A stretch of 64,000 nucleotides of DNA from Chryseobacterium indologenes. Lineage in GTDB: Bacteria > Bacteroidota > Bacteroidia > Flavobacteriales > Weeksellaceae. Under the pieces are notes generated by a model, which saw only the letters and a list, made by a program, of their open reading frames with translations, searched no databases and had not been told where the DNA came from. Where the stretch lies: positions 1-64,000 of the forward strand of contig LAZY01000032.1 of the NCBI GenBank assembly GCA_001013295.1. The letters run 5' to 3'. Shown one piece after another: positions 9,249 to 18,857 of the stretch; positions within the stretch are counted from its first letter, which is position 1; the number at the start of each line of letters is the position of its first letter. The translations under genes and the position numbers were made by a program.

Positions 9249-9917
9249 ATGTCAGAATTTAAAAAATCATTAAAAGAAAGAATTAAAAAGAATAGTCTGG
9301 TGGGAATACTGTCCCTTTTCATCCTGTTGCTGACAGGTTGTGCTTCTTCTCAGACGTCTTCACTTAAAAACGGGGATCTACTTTTTGTAACAGCAAAAGA
9401 AACAGGACTTTCCGGGGCTATCAATAATGTAACCCAAAGGCAGAAAACAGCTTCTTTTGATCATATTGGTATTCTGGAAAAAGAAGGGAATAGGATGTTT
9501 GTATTGCATGCAGCACCAAAGGGAGGTTCTCAAAAGCAGACTTTGAAGGATTTTATCAAAGATCAGGAAACAGACGGGCAGAAAGTTATCATATATCGCT
9601 TAAAGACGGAATATCAGAGAGCAATTCCGCAAGCTCTTGAAAAAGCTAATTCAATGCTTGGTAAACCTTATAATTTCAATTATATCCTGGATGAAAATTC
9701 TTATTACTGCTCAGACTTTATCGAAAGAGCTTTCAGAGAAAATTATATATTCAAATTAGAACCCATGACATTTATTGATCCTAAAACCGGAAAAACCAAT
9801 ACATTCTGGGAAGAATTTTATAAAAAGAAAAATTTAAAAGTACCCGAAGGAGAACCGGGATGTAATCCTAACGGGCTGGCAGGCTCAGATAAATTGGAAA
9901 GAATAGGAGCGTTGTAA
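9249..9917 (+). CDS. YiiX-like permuted NlpC/P60 lipoprotein
   Basis: A 222-residue protein. I chose the ATG at 9249; a TTG seven codons upstream overlaps the likely promoter. It has a Lys-rich N terminus and hydrophobic stretch ending at a lipobox-like LLTGCASS, so it is probably a lipoprotein. The body matches the permuted papain fold of YiiX/YebB hydrolases (C92): a first block KNGDLLFV, a His in FDHIGIL, and a Cys in YYCSDFIERAF; the order His then Cys marks the permutation. Such proteins may cleave amide or lipid-linked bonds at the envelope; the substrate is unknown. Confidence 0.75.
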   Translation: MSEFKKSLKERIKKNSLVGILSLFILLLTGCASSQTSSLKNGDLLFVTAKETGLSGAINNVTQRQKTASFDHIGILEKEGNRMFVLHAAPKGGSQKQTLKDFIKDQETDGQKVIIYRLKTEYQRAIPQALEKANSMLGKPYNFNYILDENSYYCSDFIERAFRENYIFKLEPMTFIDPKTGKTNTFWEEFYKKKNLKVPEGEPGCNPNGLAGSDKLERIGAL

Positions 9918-9959
9918 AGATAAAGAGAAGCTGAAAAAGCTTTTTTTTTGTTAAATTTT

Positions 9960-10000
9960 AAAAAATATTAGTCTACTAATTTGGTAGACTAATATTTTTT
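9960..10000. promoter_or_regulatory. Perfect long inverted repeat, likely operator
   Basis: Arms at 9961-9976 and 9984-9999 are exact reverse complements (16 bases each; the pair at 9960/10000 extends it to 17), with a 7-base centre TAATTTG. The core is GTCTAC/GTAGAC. The centre carries the candidate -33 TTTG of the next promoter. With the arms lying under RNA polymerase this suits a dimeric repressor; it could also form a terminator-like hairpin for the upstream gene, since a U run follows. Confidence 0.65.
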
Positions 10001-10010
10001 TATATTTTTG
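9980..10010 (+). promoter_or_regulatory. Bacteroidetes-type promoter of the NIL-domain gene
   Basis: TTTG (9980-9983) and TATTTTTG (10003-10010) are separated by 19 bases, which is the expected -33/-7 arrangement. It is the best promoter match in the window. The leader to the start at 10072 is about 55 bases. Confidence 0.65.
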
Positions 10011-10071
10011 TCACAGATTTAAATGCAGAGCGCAATATGATCTGAGCGTATTTAACCCAAAATGTTTAACG

Positions 10072-10383
10072 ATGATTACACCTAACCCTAGTCTGCAGGT
10101 TTTTCAAAATAAACTGAACCTGCCTAAAAAAGAATTATTACTGGAAATAGAATTGAATGGCAAAATGAAATTTGAGCATTTAATGAATACCATTTATAAT
10201 CAGATGGGGATATGTCATAGAGTGTTGTCAGCCAATGTGGAATATGTAAACGGATATAGTTTTGGTACAATACAGTTGTATATTAATGTCAATTCAGAAG
10301 ATTATCAGCAACTTGAGTTCTATCTGAATAAAAATAAACTTATCAATACTGCAGTGGAATATACTTGTAGATCCTATTTTTAA
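10072..10383 (+). CDS. Stand-alone NIL-domain protein
   Basis: A 103-residue protein with no signal peptide. Its C-terminal two thirds, with ANVEYVNGYSFGTIQLYI followed by an amphipathic helix and a final beta strand VEYTCRSYF, resemble the NIL domain that caps the methionine importer ATPase MetN and senses methionine. No ABC domain is present, so it is probably a free sensor or regulator of sulfur amino-acid metabolism. It is single-gene, bounded by the palindromic promoter and a terminator. The N-terminal 30 residues are unassigned. The NIL call rests on pattern memory, not a search. Confidence 0.6.
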   Translation: MITPNPSLQVFQNKLNLPKKELLLEIELNGKMKFEHLMNTIYNQMGICHRVLSANVEYVNGYSFGTIQLYINVNSEDYQQLEFYLNKNKLINTAVEYTCRSYF

Positions 10384-10409
10384 GTGAGATTCATATAGTT
10401 TTAATTACC

Positions 10410-10442
10410 AAAGTGTCCGGTTCTTTTATCGGGCACTTTTTA
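10410..10442 (+). terminator. Terminator of the NIL-domain gene
   Basis: AAAGTGTCCG and CGGGCACTTT pair with one G-U wobble, followed by TTT and further T-rich sequence. Confidence 0.75.
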
Positions 10443-10572
10443 TTTTTAATGCTTGTGGAGGTTATACGGATATTTTAGAATAAAGAATGAAGAGTAAAGA
10501 GGGGGAATTCATTAGAAAGTTTCCAATTCAGATAATAATGATAATTGAAGGGCGAGAATTTGACGGGTGGTC

Positions 10573-10602
10573 AAAAAAAGCGCCCAGATCTCTCTGAGCG
10601 CT
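10573..10602 (-). terminator. Terminator of murA
   Basis: Reading the minus strand, AGCGCTCAGA pairs with TCTGGGCGCT (one wobble) around a GAGA loop, followed by a U tract. Confidence 0.75.
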
Positions 10603-10622
10603 CTATAGTAATAAAAATAATT

Positions 10623-11930
10623 TTAAATTCTTTCAATATCAGCACCAATGGCTTTCAGTCTTCCGTCGATATTTTCATATCCTCTGTCGATCTGTTCGAT
10701 ATTGTGGATAATTGATTTTCCTTCTGCGGAAAGGGCTGCAATCAAAAGGGCATTTCCGGCTCTGATGTCCGGGGAAACCATGGTTGTTCCTCTTAACGGA
10801 GCTTCCTGATTCAATCCGATTACTGTTGCTCTGTGTGGATCACATAAAATGATCTGAGCTCCCATATCGATCAGTTTATCAACGAAGAATAATCTTGATT
10901 CAAACATTTTCTGATGAACAAGAATACTTCCTTTTGCCTGAGTGGCTACTACTAAGATAATTGATAATAAGTCCGGAGTGAATCCAGGCCATGGTGCATC
11001 CGAAATCGTAAGGATAGATCCATCAATAAATTTCTGGATTTTATAATGTTCCTGAGCTGGAATATAAATGTCATCACCGCTTTGCTCAAGCTGAATTCCT
11101 AATTTTCTGAAAGTATTTGGGATAACGCCAAGTTGGTTCCAGTTTACATTTTTGATGGTAATTTCAGATTTCGTCATAGCCGCAAGACCGATCCATGATC
11201 CGATTTCCACCATATCCGGAAGCATTGTGTGTTCCGTTCCTCTAAGATAATCTACTCCTTCAATCGTAAGCAGGTTAGATCCGATTCCTGAAATATTAGC
11301 TCCCATTCTGTTCAGCATTTTACATAATTGCTGAAGGTAAGGTTCGCAGGCAGCGTTATAAATTCTTGTTTTTCCTTTTGCTAAAACAGCAGCCATTACA
11401 ATATTAGCTGTTCCGGTTACAGAAGCCTCTTCCAATAGGATGAATTTTCCTGTAAGTTCTTTTGCTTTTAGAGAGTAGAAATATTCTTCCTCATCATAGT
11501 GGAATTCAGCACCAAGTTCAACCAATCCCTGGAAGTGTGTATCCAATCTTCTTCTTCCGATCTTGTCACCACCCGGAGTCGGCATATAGGCTTCACCATA
11601 ACGGGCTAACATTGGCCCCATCAACATGATTGATCCACGAAGCTTGGCCCCGTCTTTTTTAAATTCGTTGGATTTTATATAATCAAAGTTTACTTTATCA
11701 GCCTTGAAAGTATAGTCTCCATGACCGTTTTTAGTAACTTTTACTCCAAAATCTCCAAGGATTTCAATCAGTCTGTTCACGTCATGAATATCCGGGATAT
11801 TTTTAATTCTTACTTCTTCGTCGGTCAACAGCACCGCACATAAAATCTGTAGAGCCTCATTTTTGGCTCCTTGTGGAGTTATTTCACCCTGCAGTCTTTT
11901 TCCTCCTCTTATTTGAAATGTTCCACTCAT
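10623..11930 (-). CDS. murA: UDP-GlcNAc 1-carboxyvinyltransferase MurA
   Basis: A 435-residue cytosolic enzyme joining phosphoenolpyruvate to UDP-N-acetylglucosamine, the first committed step of peptidoglycan synthesis. Family marks are QGAKNEAL at residues 20-27 (active-site Lys/Asn), ARYG near 109-112, and conserved C-terminal blocks such as SPDIRAGNALLIAAL. The loop that normally reads PGGCxIG reads PGGDKIG here, so Asp122 replaces the usual catalytic Cys; the codon at 11565-11567 is GAC on the coding strand. Cys-to-Asp MurA is active but insensitive to fosfomycin in other bacteria. The start overlaps the DUF4290 stop by one base (TAATG), giving translational coupling. Confidence 0.96.
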   Translation of the reverse strand: MSGTFQIRGGKRLQGEITPQGAKNEALQILCAVLLTDEEVRIKNIPDIHDVNRLIEILGDFGVKVTKNGHGDYTFKADKVNFDYIKSNEFKKDGAKLRGSIMLMGPMLARYGEAYMPTPGGDKIGRRRLDTHFQGLVELGAEFHYDEEEYFYSLKAKELTGKFILLEEASVTGTANIVMAAVLAKGKTRIYNAACEPYLQQLCKMLNRMGANISGIGSNLLTIEGVDYLRGTEHTMLPDMVEIGSWIGLAAMTKSEITIKNVNWNQLGVIPNTFRKLGIQLEQSGDDIYIPAQEHYKIQKFIDGSILTISDAPWPGFTPDLLSIILVVATQAKGSILVHQKMFESRLFFVDKLIDMGAQIILCDPHRATVIGLNQEAPLRGTTMVSPDIRAGNALLIAALSAEGKSIIHNIEQIDRGYENIDGRLKAIGADIERI

Positions 11931-12601
11931 TATTTTCTGTTTTTATGATTGTTATTATGCCTTCTTTTGTTAGGCTGGTTATTGTTATTATTTTTATTAT
12001 TGCTGTTGTTCCTGTTGTTATTGTTGTTATTTCGGTTGTTGTTGTTACTTGTGTAATAGATTTTACTTTTCTCAAGAGAATCTATTCCTGTAAGATCCAA
12101 CCTGTTTTCAGACAGTTCCTTCAGGTGGCGGAAAATAACATCATCCGTCACATGTTCTTTATTATAGACATTATAGGATTTCTTCATATTGTTGGCAATC
12201 ACTTCGATAAGGGCTTCTTTTTCGTCACCCGTTTCAAGTTCAATTGCTTTTTCGATCAATTGAAGAATACTTTTTCCGTAAAACTTAAAGTCACCCTGAA
12301 GTTTTGGATATTCCATTCTTTTTGGCTTTTCTGCCAATTGTTCCATGGTAGGGAAAGGATAAGGAGAATCTACATCTAGGTCATGATTGGCCAGAATATA
12401 AAGATGATCCCAAAGTTTATGTTTATAATTTTCTTCGTCGCGAAGTTGTGGGTTTCTCTGACCCATAAAATCGATGATTGCCATAGCCATTTCGTTCCTT
12501 TCCTCTTTGGTAGGAAGTTCTTTGCAGCGCTCAACCAACTGTTGTATAATTCTGCCGTATTCCGGCATATGAAGCTGAGTTTTTTGGGTATTGTATTCCA
12601 T
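11930..12601 (-). CDS. DUF4290 domain protein with Asn-rich tail
   Basis: A 223-residue cytosolic protein of unknown function, found beside murA in many Bacteroidetes. I chose the ATG at 12599-12601; an in-frame TTG three codons earlier overlaps a -7 element. The N-terminal 185 residues are folded and mostly helical. The last 39 residues (encoded by 11933-12049) are almost all Asn with Arg, Lys and Ser, drawn from a run of AAY codons on the coding strand. This tail is low-complexity, basic and likely disordered, possibly binding nucleic acid; its length probably varies between strains. It overlaps murA by one base. Confidence 0.85.
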   Translation of the reverse strand: MEYNTQKTQLHMPEYGRIIQQLVERCKELPTKEERNEMAMAIIDFMGQRNPQLRDEENYKHKLWDHLYILANHDLDVDSPYPFPTMEQLAEKPKRMEYPKLQGDFKFYGKSILQLIEKAIELETGDEKEALIEVIANNMKKSYNVYNKEHVTDDVIFRHLKELSENRLDLTGIDSLEKSKIYYTSNNNNRNNNNNNRNNSNNKNNNNNQPNKRRHNNNHKNRK

Positions 12602-12607
12602 AGTATG

Positions 12608-12615
12608 CAAATATA
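12608..12615 (-). promoter_or_regulatory. Candidate -7 element, near-leaderless DUF4290-murA
   Basis: TATATTTG on the minus strand ends only six bases before the ATG at 12601, so the mRNA would begin at or within a few bases of the start codon. Confidence 0.4.
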
Positions 12616-12788
12616 TGGATTAAAAGAAAAATTGTTTCGGGAATCTTAAAAATTTATGATTTTTTAATGAAAATTTCAAATGAATTTCTTCATGATTCAT
12701 TATTTAGAATGAAAATATTTCCCGTTAAATTGAATTTGTTTTTAATAAAAATGTAACTTGGTTAATGAATTCATAATTAAGTGTTACG

Positions 12789-14228
12789 ATGAAAAAAACA
12801 TATTTTTTCCTTTCCCTGCTGGCTTTAGCGCTTGTAAGCTCATGCCGCAATAATGATGAAATGATTACTGAGCCTTCTCAAAAAGAAGAAGTGCACAACA
12901 AGATTGTAAACGTTACCAATCATGACGGCAGACCTTTCAGTACCGGAAAAGGTTCCGGGGCTGTACAAGGTAAATTTGTAGCCGGCCCAGGTGGTGGAGT
13001 TCTTATGCAGGGGTTCTACTGGGATGTTCCGGATGGAGGAAACTGGTGGAACACGGTGAAAGATAAACTGACGGCCTGGTCTAATGCCGGAATTGGTGCT
13101 GTATGGCTTCCTCCAGCTTCAAAAGCTCAGAATGGTGCTTATTCTATGGGGTATGACCCTACCGATTATTATGATTTTGGAGATTATAACCAGAATGGAA
13201 GTGTGGAAACCCGTTTCGGATCGAGAGCAGAACTGGAAGCACTGATTACCAAAGCCCACACAGAAAATATGCAGGTATATGCAGATATTGTGATCAATCA
13301 CAACAGTGGCGGACAGTCTGAGGCCAATCCTTTTACCGGAACTAATACATGGACCAATTTTTCAGGAGTAGCCTCTGGTAAATTTAAAAGAAGCTACAAC
13401 GATTTCTATAAAAATGCGTACGGAAATAATGACGAAGGTTCCTTTGGCGGTTTTCCGGATCTGTGTCATGCTAACCCTTATGTACAGGACTGGCTGTGGG
13501 GAAGAGATGATTCTGTCGCCAAATATTATAAAAATGTGATGAAATTCGATGGCTGGAGGTTCGATTATGTGAAAGGTTTCGGTCCGTGGGTGGTTAATAC
13601 CTGGAATTCTAAAGTAGGAGGATTCTCTGTTGGGGAATTATGGGATTCTAACGTGAATACATTAGAATGGTGGGCGAATAATGCGAACAGCTCCGTCTTT
13701 GATTTTGCCGCTTACTATAAAATGGATGAAGCTTTTGACAATGGAAATCTAAACGCCCTGAATGATGATATGATGTGGAAAAGAAATCCTTACAAAGCGG
13801 TAACCTTTGTTGCTAATCATGACACGGATATTATCTACAACAAAATGCCGGCCTATGCTTATATTTTAACCCATGAAGGCTATCCTACGATTTTTTACCG
13901 GGATTATGAAGAATGGCTGAATAAGGAAAGACTGAATAATCTGATATGGATTCATAATAATAAAGCTACGGGAACAACATCTATTTTATATACCGATAAT
14001 GATGAATACATTGCAAGACGTAACGGCTACAACGGAAATCCCGGACTGGTTGTTTATATCAATACTTCCTCAAGCTGGCAGGAAAGATGGATTCAGACTA
14101 ATTGGGCAAGTCAGCAGGTTAAAGATTTTACAGGCAGTTCAAGTTGGTATCCTACCACCCAGGCCGATAAATGGGTGAAGATTCAATGTGCTCCGAATTC
14201 TTATTCTGTTTGGTCACTGAATCAATAA
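12789..14228 (+). CDS. Secreted alpha-amylase lipoprotein, GH13 (archaeal-like)
   Basis: A 479-residue protein with a lipoprotein signal (hydrophobic run to SSCRNN), about 35 linker residues, then a GH13 barrel. The catalytic motifs are visible: ADIVINHNSGG (region I), GWRFDYVKG (nucleophile Asp), VGELWD (acid/base Glu) and FVANHDTD (third Asp). The run EGYPTIFYRDYEEWLN and the C-terminal YSVW resemble the archaeal Pyrococcus/Thermococcus amylases and plant amylases of GH13 subfamilies 6/7 much more than common bacterial ones. It should hydrolyse alpha-1,4 glucans outside the cell, anchored to a membrane. It is monocistronic with its own terminator, and no starch-uptake genes flank it. Confidence 0.9.
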   Translation: MKKTYFFLSLLALALVSSCRNNDEMITEPSQKEEVHNKIVNVTNHDGRPFSTGKGSGAVQGKFVAGPGGGVLMQGFYWDVPDGGNWWNTVKDKLTAWSNAGIGAVWLPPASKAQNGAYSMGYDPTDYYDFGDYNQNGSVETRFGSRAELEALITKAHTENMQVYADIVINHNSGGQSEANPFTGTNTWTNFSGVASGKFKRSYNDFYKNAYGNNDEGSFGGFPDLCHANPYVQDWLWGRDDSVAKYYKNVMKFDGWRFDYVKGFGPWVVNTWNSKVGGFSVGELWDSNVNTLEWWANNANSSVFDFAAYYKMDEAFDNGNLNALNDDMMWKRNPYKAVTFVANHDTDIIYNKMPAYAYILTHEGYPTIFYRDYEEWLNKERLNNLIWIHNNKATGTTSILYTDNDEYIARRNGYNGNPGLVVYINTSSSWQERWIQTNWASQQVKDFTGSSSWYPTTQADKWVKIQCAPNSYSVWSLNQ

Positions 14229-14262
14229 ATAATCATTTAAAGTTAAAATATAAAGGTACAAA

Positions 14263-14298
14263 AAAGACTGCTTCATTATTGGAGCAGTCTTTATCTTT
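14263..14298 (+). terminator. Terminator of the amylase gene
   Basis: AAAGACTGCT (14263-14272) pairs with AGCAGTCTTT (14283-14292); two further G-C/G-U pairs close the loop ATTATT. A T-rich tail follows. Confidence 0.75.
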
Positions 14299-14341
14299 TT
14301 ATGGCAAGTATTTATCTACTTGTCTCACGAATGAAATTTTT

Positions 14342-14752
14342 TCAAACCTGGATAAATTTCTTCTTCTGATGCTGATCCGGCAGATAGCATTTCTGATTGG
14401 CCAGTTTCATCCGGTTTCTGGAAATCATATCATATACTTTATCATTCAGAAAAGTTGGGAAAGCTTTTCCAATAAAAGAAAGTTTGTAAATTCCGCCCAA
14501 TAAATTGGCAATCGTCAGTACTGCCCGCGATTTTATTAAGTAATATTTTTTCGGTTTCCAAAGATACATGGTATTGAACTCTTTTGTATTCAGCCCCCTT
14601 TCAGAAAGAAACTGCTGCCCGAATTCCGATTGTAATGAGGCAAACATGAATTGATCTTTCCTGTCTCTTTCCAGAATCCACTGAACCCAGAAATTACAGA
14701 CACCGCAATCTCCGTCAAAAAATACAATATGTTTGTTCTCCCAGTTCTCCAT
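14342..14752 (-). CDS. DCC family thiol-disulfide oxidoreductase (DUF393)
   Basis: A 136-residue protein whose N terminus FFDGDCGVCNFWVQW contains the family motif DxxCxxC (here DGDCGVC) of a thioredoxin-like fold. Members are thought to act in disulfide exchange, but the electron partner is unknown. No signal peptide or membrane segment is evident. Its start lies five bases after the stop of the haem-binding gene, so the pair is an operon. The tail near the C terminus (KCYLPDQHQKKK) is not conserved to my knowledge. Confidence 0.8.
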   Translation of the reverse strand: MENWENKHIVFFDGDCGVCNFWVQWILERDRKDQFMFASLQSEFGQQFLSERGLNTKEFNTMYLWKPKKYYLIKSRAVLTIANLLGGIYKLSFIGKAFPTFLNDKVYDMISRNRMKLANQKCYLPDQHQKKKFIQV

Positions 14753-14757
14753 GACTT

Positions 14758-15225
14758 TTATTTATTAAACATAATTCCCCTTTCAGTATCTTCTTTTACC
14801 CTTTTGAAATATTGAACAAGATCCGCACGCTGCTCATCAGAGAGTTTGGCGTTTTGATGTCCCAGATAATAAGACTCGAGAGGCATTTCTTTTTTTTCAA
14901 CCATTTCTATACATTCATCCAACTTATGAATCTGTCTTTTAGGTTCATATACTGCAAAGGTAGAAAAATTAAGATGTTTCCTGCCTTCATCAATATGATT
15001 TTTTACCCACCATGAAGCTGGAGAAATATTGGTATACCACGGATATTTTGTTTCGTTGGAATGGCAGTCGTAGCATGAAGTTCTGATGATTTTTGCTGTT
15101 TTTTCCGGAGTGTTTTTAATCTTCAGAAAATCCATTCCCGGTGTAGGAAGAGGATTGGTTTTGTCGATAGGAAAAAACTGAATGATAATGAATGCTACGA
15201 GAATGATAACCAGTACTTTTTTCAT
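14758..15225 (-). CDS. Haem-binding domain protein, cytochrome c-like
   Basis: A 155-residue protein anchored by an N-terminal hydrophobic segment (MKKVLVIILVAFIIIQFF), with no clear cleavage site. One CxxCH haem motif appears as SCYDCHSNETKYPWY. This matches the haem-binding domain family found in Bacteroidetes, where it sits alone or fused to other modules. The position just upstream of a DCC oxidoreductase suggests that one handles the Cys pair or electrons of the other in the periplasm; this is inference. It is first in a two-gene operon. Confidence 0.78.
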   Translation of the reverse strand: MKKVLVIILVAFIIIQFFPIDKTNPLPTPGMDFLKIKNTPEKTAKIIRTSCYDCHSNETKYPWYTNISPASWWVKNHIDEGRKHLNFSTFAVYEPKRQIHKLDECIEMVEKKEMPLESYYLGHQNAKLSDEQRADLVQYFKRVKEDTERGIMFNK

Positions 15226-17968
<2,743 letters not shown>

Positions 17969-17990
17969 TAAAAAGTAATTTGAAATAGTA

Positions 17991-18018
17991 AAAGACAGCA
18001 GTGGTGCTGTCTTTTTTT
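17991..18018 (+). terminator. Terminator of katG
   Basis: AAAGACAGCA pairs exactly with TGCTGTCTTT around the loop GTGG, followed by a run of T. It lies before the convergent gene that ends at 18049. Confidence 0.85.
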
Positions 18019-18048
18019 GTTTCTGAAAAACAATTAGTATTATTCTAT

Positions 18049-18570
18049 TTATTCAGTATCGGAAGGGTAAGGTGGGAGTATCAACTTTAAAGAATTGATA
18101 TAATCCTCTTCAAAATAAATTGCTCTTATTTCTTTATATAAAAAAGTTTCCAATTGCAGCCAGACTGCACTTGGGCTAAACAGGTGGACCCTGAAAGAAT
18201 GTTTTCTAATGCTATTGATCTTACCAATAAAAGCCATGTGATGATCCTTGATCTCAACTCTGATAATTCCGATTTTAGATTGTAAATCAGCCAACAGTTT
18301 TTCATTGTCATCAAGAGTCAGTATTGGACTTTTCACCGAAATAACTCCTTTTAGTTGTAATATCCGCTCCTTAAACTGCTCTTCTTCAGTGATCTCGATG
18401 CCAGCTATATATCTTTTGTTGATGATTACATAACCATCTGTCATATAGTCAACAGGAATGTATTTTAAATAACACCAGTCATCTGAAATATCAATGACGA
18501 TCCCCTGAAAATATGCTTTGCTCTTTAATGTAATTGAAACGACTTTATTGATGAGGTTTTCCGTATTCAT
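18049..18570 (-). CDS. Hypothetical protein, two SH3-like halves
   Basis: A 173-residue soluble protein I do not recognise. The two halves look alike: VVSITLKSKAYFQGIVIDISDDW near the start and VEIKDHHMAFIGKINSIRKHSFRVH later, each beta-rich with a small-barrel pattern suggestive of an Sm- or SH3-like fold. It converges with katG and has no operon partner. It has no signal peptide, membrane helix or catalytic motif. The duplication is my reading and has not been tested by alignment. Confidence 0.55.
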   Translation of the reverse strand: MNTENLINKVVSITLKSKAYFQGIVIDISDDWCYLKYIPVDYMTDGYVIINKRYIAGIEITEEEQFKERILQLKGVISVKSPILTLDDNEKLLADLQSKIGIIRVEIKDHHMAFIGKINSIRKHSFRVHLFSPSAVWLQLETFLYKEIRAIYFEEDYINSLKLILPPYPSDTE

Positions 18571-18857
18571 GCTTATAATGTTTTCAGAAAATAAATATAT
18601 AAAAATGGAGAGTAAAATGTTACTATGGCTGTTTTATATTTTATGAGTGAATGATGGGTATTTCATTCTTATAAGGCTTTAAAATAATGCTCATTTTTCC
18701 ATCAAAAAATTCGTTCTGAATTAAAAATGTAAAATACACACTTATGTGAATTTTACATTAAATCCCGTTAATATTGACCTCTGATTTTATAAGAAATGCT
18801 AGTTTCGTAAAGCGTTTATCAACGTGGACTAATTACTAACTCAAAAGGAATACGAGA

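Noticed and set aside
11873..12379. Val/Ile-rich plus-strand frame opposite DUF4290
   Set aside because: It is the complement of the Asn-codon run and the DUF4290 gene; hydrophobic repeats arise from the antisense of AAY codons.
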